A stretch of DNA of 14,590 bases from Limnohabitans sp. (GTDB taxonomy: Bacteria > Pseudomonadota > Gammaproteobacteria > Burkholderiales > Burkholderiaceae_C). Under the pieces are notes generated by a model that saw nothing but the letters and a program-made list of their open reading frames with translations, ran no database searches and had not been told where the DNA came from. Position numbers and translations under genes: made by a program. Within the stretch, counting starts at the first letter, position 1; each line of letters opens with the position of its first letter. Shown piece by piece: positions 1-6,088 of this stretch. Location of the stretch: contig SHXP01000027.1 in assembly GCA_009693225.1 (NCBI GenBank), positions 1-14,590 on the forward strand, given 5' to 3'.

Positions 1-66
1 GGGCAGTGCTGCCAGTTCAGACAAGTTCTTATTAACAATTTTCGCCTTGCGAGTAGACTTCTTCAT
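1..66 (-). CDS. possible 5' end of a Lys-rich protein (partial, runs off left edge)
   Basis: On the minus strand an ATG at 66-64 opens a frame that stays open to base 1. It gives 22 residues beginning MKKSTRKAKIVNKNLSELAA, strongly basic at the N-terminus. That composition looks more like a real N-terminus than the hydrophobic reading of the same bases on the plus strand. Upstream there is only a weak purine stretch (GAAGAAAG, about 9 bases before the ATG) as ribosome binding site. Too little sequence is present to name a family. This call competes with the plus-strand frame at 65-250, whose ATG shares the same CATG palindrome; probably only one of the two is real. Confidence 0.3.
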   Translation of the reverse strand, partial: MKKSTRKAKIVNKNLSELAALP

Positions 67-250
67 GGTGGTTGAGCTTTCTTCGGTTCAGGTTGAGGAT
101 GTCAAGAACCCGCATTCTGGGCCCTCGACTGCTTCAACCACCAACTCAATCTTCAACTACGGGCGGGACACCCTCGAATATTTGCAAGAGCAATTTGACA
201 TGTGCAGTGTGGCAGAGAAGGTGCTGATTCAAGCGTGGTTAGATAGTTGA
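65..250 (+). CDS. possible small hypothetical protein, about 61 aa (start uncertain)
   Basis: A plus-strand frame ends at TGA 248-250 and is actually open all the way to base 1. It could therefore be a short gene starting at ATG 65 (or TTG 47), or the 3' end of a longer gene entering from the left. The C-terminal half (residues DTLEYLQEQFDMCSVAEKVL near the end) has an ordinary amphipathic, protein-like composition. There is no convincing Shine-Dalgarno sequence before ATG 65 and I recognise no family. The base composition is AT-richer than the rest of the window. Chance openness cannot be excluded at this length. Confidence 0.33.
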   Translation: MVVELSSVQVEDVKNPHSGPSTASTTNSIFNYGRDTLEYLQEQFDMCSVAEKVLIQAWLDS

Positions 251-327
251 AATAGAAGTCCCGCCGGTTTTGGGTACCTGTACGCTTAAGATAATTAAAC
301 GGCCTCTACTGGTATCAACACTGTTAA

Positions 328-357
328 TTGACATCGTAATTTCAGTTTGAAAATAAT
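328..357 (+). promoter_or_regulatory. candidate sigma-70 promoter for pyrC
   Basis: A perfect -35 hexamer TTGACA lies at 328-333. After an 18-base spacer comes AATAAT at 352-357, one mismatch from the -10 consensus. Transcription would begin near 364, leaving a leader of about 77 bases before the pyrC ATG at 441. No other hexamer pair in the region is as good. Assigned from sequence match only. Confidence 0.55.
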
Positions 358-416
358 TTCATTTTAATTGTGTTGAGAAAGGCAAAGTACGGCACATTTC
401 ATATGCAAGACAATAG

Positions 417-436
417 AAGCAAATCTTTATTTGCTT
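417..436 (+). promoter_or_regulatory. hairpin directly upstream of the pyrC start codon
   Basis: AAGCAAAT (417-424) and ATTTGCTT (429-436) form a perfect 8-bp stem around the loop CTTT. The stem ends 4 bases before the pyrC ATG and contains the alternative in-frame TTG codon at 435. No normal Shine-Dalgarno sequence is visible in the usual window; the nearest GGA (437-439) is too close to the ATG. The stem is AU-rich and has no T-tract after it, so it is not an intrinsic terminator. In E. coli, pyrC translation is controlled by a leader hairpin responding to pyrimidine levels; an analogous role here is inference. Confidence 0.45.
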
Positions 437-440
437 GGAA

Positions 441-1478
441 ATGAAAACTATCCTCACTTTCACCCGCCCAGACGACTGGCACGTACACCTGCGCGACGGC
501 GTCGCGCTCGCTGCCGTCGTCCCGCACACCGCCGCGCAATTTGCCCGCGCCATCGTCATGCCCAACCTCAAGCCGCCGGTCACCACCACCGCGCAGGCCA
601 TGGCTTACCGTGACCGCATACGCGCTGCCCTGCCTGCCGGCAGTGACTTTCAACCGCTGATGACGCTGTATCTGACCGACCAGACCCCGGCAGGGGAAAT
701 CCTCAAGGCGCACGAAGCCGCAGTGGTGGCCGTCAAGCTCTACCCCGCAGGTGCCACCACCAACAGCAGTGCAGGCGTCACCGATTTGCGCCACACGCGT
801 GCAGCGCTAGAGGCCATGCAGCGCGCAGGCATGCCCTTGCTGGTGCACGGCGAGGTCACCGATCCTGAGATTGACTTGTTCGACCGCGAAGCAGTGTTCA
901 TCGATAAGCACCTGATCCCTATGCGCCAGGATTTTCCCGAGCTGAAAATCGTTTTCGAGCACATCACCACCCGAGAAGCCGCCCAGTACGTGGCGCAAGC
1001 CGGTGCGCACACTGCTGCCACCATCACCGCCCACCATTTGCTGTTCAACCGCAACGCCTTGTTTCTCGGCGGTGTGCGGCCGCACTATTACTGTTTGCCG
1101 GTACTCAAACGAGAAGTGCACAGGCAAGCTTTGTTGAAAGCCGCTGCGTCCGGCAGTGACCGCTTCTTTTTGGGCACGGACAGTGCCCCGCATGCCACGC
1201 ATTTGAAAGAACACGCCAGCGGCTGCGCCGGTTGTTACACCGCTTTGTCGGCCCTGGAGTTGTATGCGCAAGTCTTTGACAGCATCCAAGCGCTGGACAA
1301 ACTCGAAGCCTTTGCCAGCTTTCACGGATCGGACTTCTACGGCTTGCCGCGCAACACCGGCACAGTCACTTTGAAGCGCGAGGACTGGACATTACCCGAA
1401 GAGTTGCCGCTGGGCCAAGCCGGCATCAAACCCTTGTGCGGCGGTGAAACCCTTGCCTGGCGCTTGGTCGCTGACTGA
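441..1478 (+). CDS. pyrC: dihydroorotase, class II (PyrC)
   Basis: PyrC catalyses the reversible cyclisation of N-carbamoyl-L-aspartate to dihydroorotate, the third step of de novo pyrimidine synthesis, in the cytoplasm. At 345 residues it matches the class II enzyme length (about 348 in E. coli). The binuclear zinc site is complete: HVH at H14/H16 in WHVHLRDG, the lysine that becomes carboxylated at K99 in KLYPAGATTNS, H136 in HGEV, H174 in EHITT and D247 in GTDSAPH. I chose ATG 441 (MKTILTFTRPDDWHVHLRDG) over the in-frame TTG at 435 because it fits family N-termini. A good promoter and a hairpin precede it, but there is no clear ribosome binding site. The downstream DUF3025 frame overlaps the 3' end, suggesting cotranscription. 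Confidence 0.97.
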   Translation: MKTILTFTRPDDWHVHLRDGVALAAVVPHTAAQFARAIVMPNLKPPVTTTAQAMAYRDRIRAALPAGSDFQPLMTLYLTDQTPAGEILKAHEAAVVAVKLYPAGATTNSSAGVTDLRHTRAALEAMQRAGMPLLVHGEVTDPEIDLFDREAVFIDKHLIPMRQDFPELKIVFEHITTREAAQYVAQAGAHTAATITAHHLLFNRNALFLGGVRPHYYCLPVLKREVHRQALLKAAASGSDRFFLGTDSAPHATHLKEHASGCAGCYTALSALELYAQVFDSIQALDKLEAFASFHGSDFYGLPRNTGTVTLKREDWTLPEELPLGQAGIKPLCGGETLAWRLVAD

Positions 1479-2307
1479 CTTGGTGTTGCACATCGACTGG
1501 CAGCAGCCCTGGTTCATGCCGTGGGCGCAGTACGGTGACAAAGTGCAACTGCACTGGCAAGCAAGGCCCGGGGAATTGCACCTGGCCTTGAACCGATCAT
1601 GGTCAGAACAGCCTGCGCTGACCCAAACCCAAACCCAAACCGCAGACACCATCAATGGCTGTCACCGCGAACCAGATACAGATCAAGCCGGCGATCCGGC
1701 CGTGCAGCACATGCGTTTTGTGCGGCAACAAGACTTGCCCGCAGACACTGCCTACGAATCCTTCATTTTTCATCACCAGCAAATCCCCACGCGCAATAAC
1801 GCACACGATTTCTTCAACGGTTTGTGCTGGCTGCGTTTCCGGCTAAGCAAAGCGCGTTTAAACCTTTTGCAAGCGCAGAACATTGCCACAGAAGGTGTGG
1901 GCGCACGGCGCGGCGCGTTGCGCGATGCACTCACACTGTTTGATGAAAACGCTGCCTTGCTGTGCGCACCGCCGCTGCTGTGGCAGGCTTTGAAACACAA
2001 GCAGTGGCGTGAATTGTTTGTCACGCAGCGCGACGGATGGCAACCAGCGCGTTTGGTGTTGTTCGGACACGCGCTGCTGGAAAAATTGTTGCAGCCTTAC
2101 AAAGGCATCACCGCGCACGTGTTGTGTCTGCCCATGCCTTGTTTGTCCAGTGATGAAGAAGTTGACGCCTGGTTGTGTCAACAATTGACGCCAGCCTTTT
2201 TGGACACCAAGCCCTTTGTGCCGCTGCCTCTGGCTGGGGTTCCAGGTTGGTGGCATGGTAACGAAGTCCCTGCTTTTTTTGAGGACAAAAAAGTATTCAG
2301 AGATTGA
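1444..2307 (+). CDS. DUF3025 domain protein
   Basis: I recognise the DUF3025 family, of unknown function, from the N-terminal IDWQQPWFMPW pattern (about residues 18-28) and from the central block TAYESFIFHHQQIPTRNNAH followed by DFFNGLCWLRF. Further family-like stretches are GARRGALRDALTLFDENAAL and LFGHALLEKLLQPYKGITAH. Length is 287 aa from GTG 1444, which overlaps the end of pyrC by 35 bases. An alternative start is GTG 1483, four bases after the pyrC stop, giving a 274-aa protein beginning just before IDW; neither start has a clear Shine-Dalgarno sequence. Residues 60-66 (TQTQTQT) come from a hexamer DNA repeat within a low-complexity stretch that separates the two conserved parts. No signal peptide or membrane segment is evident. 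Position suggests cotranscription with pyrC. Confidence 0.85.
   Translation: MKPLPGAWSLTDLVLHIDWQQPWFMPWAQYGDKVQLHWQARPGELHLALNRSWSEQPALTQTQTQTADTINGCHREPDTDQAGDPAVQHMRFVRQQDLPADTAYESFIFHHQQIPTRNNAHDFFNGLCWLRFRLSKARLNLLQAQNIATEGVGARRGALRDALTLFDENAALLCAPPLLWQALKHKQWRELFVTQRDGWQPARLVLFGHALLEKLLQPYKGITAHVLCLPMPCLSSDEEVDAWLCQQLTPAFLDTKPFVPLPLAGVPGWWHGNEVPAFFEDKKVFRD
1621..1641 (+). repeat. in-frame hexamer tandem repeat (ACCCAA x3.5)
   Basis: Three full ACCCAA units plus half a unit lie inside the DUF3025 gene and encode alternating Thr-Gln (TQTQTQT). Because the unit is six bases, gain or loss of copies would change protein length without shifting frame. Confidence 0.85.
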
Positions 2308-2374
2308 AAACACGGGAACACCCTTACATTCACTTCATCTGGCCTGATCGTGTGGGCTGGTTTTAAAGGACTTC

Positions 2375-3247
2375 ATGAAACGCATTTTTCTTTTGATCGT
2401 CACCAACCTTGCCGTCATGCTGGTGCTGGGCATTGTCGCCAGCCTGCTGGGCGTGAACCGCTTTTTGACGGCCAATGGCTTGAACCTCACCGCCTTGCTC
2501 GGCTTTGCCGCTGTCATGGGCTTTGGTGGTGCGTTCATTTCTTTGCTGATCAGCAAACCCATGGCCAAATGGACCACGGGCGCGCAGGTCATCTCACAGC
2601 CGCAAAGCTTGGACGAAGTCTGGCTGCTCGACACCGTGCGTCAACTGTCGCAACGCGCGGGACTAGACATGCCCGAAGTCGCCATTTACGACGGCGAACC
2701 GAATGCCTTTGCCACCGGCGCTTTCCGCAACTCGGCCTTGGTGGCAGTGTCCACCGGATTGCTGCAAGGCATGACACGCGAAGAGGTCGAAGCAGTGCTG
2801 GCCCACGAAGTCGCGCACATTCAAAACGGCGACATGGTCACACTCACGCTGGTGCAAGGCGTGCTCAACACCTTTGTGGTGTTCCTCAGCCGTGTCATCA
2901 GTTATGCGGTGGACAGCTTCCTGCGCAAAAACGACGAGGAAAACACCGGCCCCGGTATCGCCTATTACGTCACCAGCATCGTGCTCGACATTGTTCTGGG
3001 TATTGCCGCCAGCATCGTCGTCGCCTGGTTCAGCCGCCAGCGTGAATTCCGCGCCGACGCCGGCGCCGCCGCATTGATGGGGCGCAAGCAACCGATGGTC
3101 AATGCCTTGACACGTTTGCAGCATATGCAGTCCGAGGGTCTGCCGCCCAGTTTGCAGGCCATGGGTATCAGCGGCGGTCTGGGCAAGATGTTCTCTTCGC
3201 ACCCGCCTTTGGAAGAGCGGATTGCGGCTTTGCAAAACGACGCCTGA
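2375..3247 (+). CDS. htpX: protease HtpX homologue (M48 family, inner membrane)
   Basis: HtpX is a zinc metalloprotease of the inner membrane that degrades misfolded membrane proteins, with its active site facing the cytoplasm. The 290 aa match the family (293 in E. coli). Two N-terminal membrane segments lie at about residues 3-27 and 34-58, and two more at about 160-180 and 197-220. The zinc site is HEVAH (H144, E145, H148), with the third ligand E224 in REFRADAGAA. Start ATG 2375 is supported by AAAGGA at 2365-2370, a good ribosome binding site with 4-base spacing. The gene follows DUF3025 with a 67-base gap and ends in a strong intrinsic terminator (3265-3302). It converges on the radical SAM gene with only 9 bases between stop codons. 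Confidence 0.96.
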   Translation: MKRIFLLIVTNLAVMLVLGIVASLLGVNRFLTANGLNLTALLGFAAVMGFGGAFISLLISKPMAKWTTGAQVISQPQSLDEVWLLDTVRQLSQRAGLDMPEVAIYDGEPNAFATGAFRNSALVAVSTGLLQGMTREEVEAVLAHEVAHIQNGDMVTLTLVQGVLNTFVVFLSRVISYAVDSFLRKNDEENTGPGIAYYVTSIVLDIVLGIAASIVVAWFSRQREFRADAGAAALMGRKQPMVNALTRLQHMQSEGLPPSLQAMGISGGLGKMFSSHPPLEERIAALQNDA

Positions 3248-3256
3248 ATCTGAAGC

Positions 3257-5152
3257 TCAATCAGACGCGATCAGCCCAAGGCCAGGGCGATCGCGTTTTT
3301 TTACTTGCGGTTTCGGGCACTTGGGCAGATCAAACCAGCTGCGCACATCCTCTTCCAGGCCGACGCCGTGCATGTAGTTGTAAATCGCTTTCTTTAGACC
3401 GCGCCCGAGTAAGTTGTGGTCGGTGCCGGTCGGGTCGACAAAGCCGACATCGTTTTGCGCAAACCCGCCCGGCGATAAAGGCAGCAATGTCACGCCATAG
3501 GCTGAGGGGTTCATTCCAACGGGTGAATGCACGGTGCAAGCAAAGCGATGGAAAAAGCCGCTGTGTATGCAACCGTTTTCAAACAACTGCCGCACATACT
3601 CCAGCGCGTCCACCGTGTCCTGCACGGTTTGTGTGGGGAAACCGTACATCAGGTAGGCGTGTACCAGCACACCGGCACGCGCAAAGCCTTGCGTCACGCG
3701 TGCCACCTGCGCCACAGTCACACCTTTTTGCATCAGTGTCAGCAAGCGGTCGGAGGCGACTTCCAGCCCGCCTGACATGGCGATGCAACCGCTCTCGGCC
3801 AGCAATTCGCACAAGTCCGGCGTGAAGGTTTTCTCGAAGCGGATATTGCCCCACCAGGTCAGCTGCAATTGACGGCGCAGTATTTCCTCGGCCATGGCTT
3901 TGAGCGCCTTGGGCGGCGCGGCTTCATCGACAAAATGAAAGCCGGTCTGGCCTGTTTCTGCAATGATGCGCTCTATGCGATCGACCAGCGTGGTCGCCGT
4001 GGCCGCGTCATAGCGTGAAATGTAGTCCAGCGAAACATCGCAAAAACTGCATTTCTTCCAATAGCAACCATGGGCCACGGTCAGTTTGTTCCAGCGCCCG
4101 TCGCTCCACAGTCTGTGCATGGGGTTGAACATGTCAAGCAGCGACAAATAATCGTGCAGCGGCAAACCGTCCCAGGTCGGTGTGCCCACATCGTCAAAGG
4201 CCACATCCGGTTCAGCCCAATTGATGTATTTCACCGCGCCATCCACACGCACAAAACTGCGCACCAGGCGTTCACCGGCGTCCAATGTCACCATGTCGAC
4301 AAAGTCGAACAAGCGCAGTTCACCCAAGGAACGCAACTCGGTGTTGACATAACCGCCGCCCAGGCACACCGCCACCCGGGGTTGATGAAGCTTGATGGTT
4401 TGCGCGATGCGCAGCGCTGCATACACCGCGCCAGGCAACGGCACCGACAACAAGACCAGCGTGGGCTGATGTTCTTGCATGGCGTGCAGTGTCAGTTGCT
4501 GCAGCAGTGTGTCGATCAGATTCGGCGGCGCGGCCAGCGCATCGGCCAGCGCATCAAAGCTCGCCTGGCTGCCTGCCAATGATTCACCGTAGCGCACAAA
4601 TTCAAAACGCGCATCCACCGCGTAGCGCAGCACATCGGCGATGTCGTTCAGGTACAGCGTGGCCAGATGCCGCGCCCGGTACTGCTGCCCGAGTGCGCCG
4701 AAAGCCCAGCCGAGTGCGTCACCGCTGTCGTCTTCAAACGCGTCCAGCAAAGCGAAGCGCGGGCCTTCAGGCAGAAAACCGCGGCCTGCAATTCGGTGGC
4801 ACAGCGTGGCGTCGCGCCCTTGCAAAAACGCAATCGCCGGTGCAATGGTCTGCCGGTAGCGCGCAAAATGGTCCAGAAATGCATTCACGCTGGCGCTGCG
4901 ATGGGCTTCGGGCAATGCCAATGCGAGTTCCCGCACTTTCGTCAGGCACTCAGGTGTCAACAACTGCAACACCAAAGCCAGCGCCAAATCAACTTGCTGC
5001 GCCTCGATGTCACGGCTGCGCAAAAACCCCGTCAGGTAAGCGGTGGACGGGTAGGGCGTGTTGAGTTGCGTCATCGGCGGGATGACGCTGAGCACGCGCG
5101 CCTGTGCAGGCGTTGCGGGCGAGGCGGCGTGCAAAGTCAGACGATCAGACAA
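3257..5152 (-). CDS. radical SAM protein with N-terminal B12-binding-like domain
   Basis: The 631-aa protein has a radical SAM core with cluster cysteines C363, C368 and C371 in HGCYWKKCSFC. The spacing is CX4CX2C, wider than the classical CX3CX2C. An upstream stretch (about residues 19-60, then about 230-275 with LGGGYVNTELR at 264-273) resembles the Rossmann-like half that binds cobalamin in B12/radical SAM proteins. I see no DxHxxG cobalt-ligand motif. A GGLE-like glycine motif (SGGLEVASD) and a long C-terminal region follow. The substrate is unknown; methylation or another radical reaction is inference. The start is taken as TTG 5152, three bases after the cysK stop and in the same frame, with no Shine-Dalgarno sequence; GTG at 5095 is an alternative but would shorten the first strand. 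It is the last gene of a minus-strand run with cysK and the FAD oxidoreductase. Confidence 0.85.
   Translation of the reverse strand: MSDRLTLHAASPATPAQARVLSVIPPMTQLNTPYPSTAYLTGFLRSRDIEAQQVDLALALVLQLLTPECLTKVRELALALPEAHRSASVNAFLDHFARYRQTIAPAIAFLQGRDATLCHRIAGRGFLPEGPRFALLDAFEDDSGDALGWAFGALGQQYRARHLATLYLNDIADVLRYAVDARFEFVRYGESLAGSQASFDALADALAAPPNLIDTLLQQLTLHAMQEHQPTLVLLSVPLPGAVYAALRIAQTIKLHQPRVAVCLGGGYVNTELRSLGELRLFDFVDMVTLDAGERLVRSFVRVDGAVKYINWAEPDVAFDDVGTPTWDGLPLHDYLSLLDMFNPMHRLWSDGRWNKLTVAHGCYWKKCSFCDVSLDYISRYDAATATTLVDRIERIIAETGQTGFHFVDEAAPPKALKAMAEEILRRQLQLTWWGNIRFEKTFTPDLCELLAESGCIAMSGGLEVASDRLLTLMQKGVTVAQVARVTQGFARAGVLVHAYLMYGFPTQTVQDTVDALEYVRQLFENGCIHSGFFHRFACTVHSPVGMNPSAYGVTLLPLSPGGFAQNDVGFVDPTGTDHNLLGRGLKKAIYNYMHGVGLEEDVRSWFDLPKCPKPQVKKRDRPGLGLIASD
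3265..3302 (+). terminator. intrinsic terminator of htpX, lying inside the antisense gene
   Basis: ACGCGATC (3265-3272) pairs perfectly with GATCGCGT (3289-3296). After a one-base bulge an inner GCCC/GGGC stem (3274-3277 with 3285-3288) continues, closed by a 7-base loop. Seven Ts (3296-3302) follow on the plus strand. On the minus strand no T-run follows, so it should act on htpX only. The same bases encode the last residues of the convergent radical SAM protein. Confidence 0.85.
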
Positions 5153-5155
5153 ACA

Positions 5156-6073
5156 TCAGGCAGGCAAATAACCGTCCACCGACAAATAGCGCTCGCCGGT
5201 GTCGTAGTTAAAGCCCAGCACCCTGGCGCCTGACGGCAGTTCGGGCAGCTTTTGCGCAATCGCGGCCAGCGTGGCGCCGCTGGAAATACCGACCAGCATG
5301 CCTTCTTCACGGGCTGCGCGGCGACCGTATTCACGCGCATCCTCTGCATCAACCTGAATGACGCCGGTCAGCAAATCGGTGTGCAGATTTTTAGGGATAA
5401 AGCCCGCGCCTATGCCTTGTATGGGGTGCGGCGAGGGCGCGCCGCCGGAGATGACAGGTGAGGCTTTGGGTTCGACCGCAAAGACTTGCAGCTTCGGCCA
5501 TTTTTCTTTCAGCACCTGGGCGCAGCCTGTCAGGTGACCGCCGGTGCCCACGCCGGTGATCAGCGCATCCAGACCTTCGGGGAAGTCAGCCAGGATTTCC
5601 AGCGCTGTTGTGTGCACGTGAACCGTGATATTGGCAGGATTTTCAAACTGCTGCGGCATCCAAGCGCCGGGGGTGGCGTCCACCAGTTCCTGGGCCCGGG
5701 CAATCGCGCCCTTCATGCCTTTTTCACGCGGTGTCAAATCGAAAGTCGCACCGTAGGCCAGAATCAGGCGACGGCGCTCAATGCTCATGCTGTCGGGCAT
5801 GACCAGCACCAGTTTGTAGCCTTTGACCGCAGCCACCATGGCCAGGCCGACGCCGGTGTTGCCCGAGGTCGGCTCGATGATGGTGCCGCCCGGTTTCAAT
5901 ACACCGGATTTCTCGGCGTCTTCCACCATCGACAAAGCAATACGGTCCTTGATCGAGCCGCCCGGATTGCTGCGCTCTGACTTGATCCACACGTTGTGAT
6001 CCGCACCGAACAAACGGTTGATGCGGATATGCGGTGTGTGGCCGATGGTCTCCAGAATATGTTGGGCTTTCAT
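5156..6073 (-). CDS. cysK: cysteine synthase (O-acetylserine sulfhydrylase), CysK type
   Basis: CysK is a PLP enzyme that makes L-cysteine from O-acetyl-L-serine and sulfide in the cytoplasm. The PLP lysine is K42 in NPGGSIKDR, the substrate loop is TSGNTG at 69-74, and the PLP phosphate-binding loop is GTGGH at 176-180. CysK-like blocks include DSMSIERRRLILAYGA and HPIQGIGAGFIP. Length is 305 aa, at the short end for the family; the tail ends shortly after DTGERYLSVDGYL. CysK fits better than CysM from these blocks, but the pair is hard to separate by eye. ATG 6073 is well supported by AAGGAG 8 bases upstream. It lies 15 bases after the FAD oxidoreductase gene and 3 bases before the radical SAM start, so an operon is very likely. 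Confidence 0.93.
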   Translation of the reverse strand: MKAQHILETIGHTPHIRINRLFGADHNVWIKSERSNPGGSIKDRIALSMVEDAEKSGVLKPGGTIIEPTSGNTGVGLAMVAAVKGYKLVLVMPDSMSIERRRLILAYGATFDLTPREKGMKGAIARAQELVDATPGAWMPQQFENPANITVHVHTTALEILADFPEGLDALITGVGTGGHLTGCAQVLKEKWPKLQVFAVEPKASPVISGGAPSPHPIQGIGAGFIPKNLHTDLLTGVIQVDAEDAREYGRRAAREEGMLVGISSGATLAAIAQKLPELPSGARVLGFNYDTGERYLSVDGYLPA

Positions 6074-6088
6074 AAGTGTACTCCTTGT

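Larger units (their letters stand above)
251..440 (+). other. intergenic region and pyrC leader
   Basis: No gene is supported in these 190 bases, which are distinctly AT-rich. They contain the candidate pyrC promoter (328-357) and a perfect hairpin immediately before the pyrC start (417-436). No terminator for the preceding material is seen. Confidence 0.6.

Noticed and set aside
807..1325. Minus-strand open frame opposite pyrC
   Set aside because: Shadow of a fully conserved pyrC on the plus strand.
2270..2297. T-run and A-run near the end of the DUF3025 gene as a terminator
   Set aside because: The arms are almost only A/T pairs and lie in coding sequence (AFFEDKK). No GC-rich stem or following T-tract is present.
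5100..5111. Small palindrome GCCTGTGCAGGC near the radical SAM start
   Set aside because: It is short, lies inside coding sequence, and has no link to a start codon or T-tract.
5156..5158. TGA between cysK and the radical SAM gene as a selenocysteine codon
   Set aside because: CysK ends at a natural family length and the next codons do not resemble a conserved Sec site. No selA/selB genes or SECIS-like hairpin were seen.
4070..5233. Long plus-strand open frames opposite the radical SAM and cysK genes
   Set aside because: They are rich in Arg, His and Gln, as expected of antisense shadows of GC-rich genes, and have no domain-like content.
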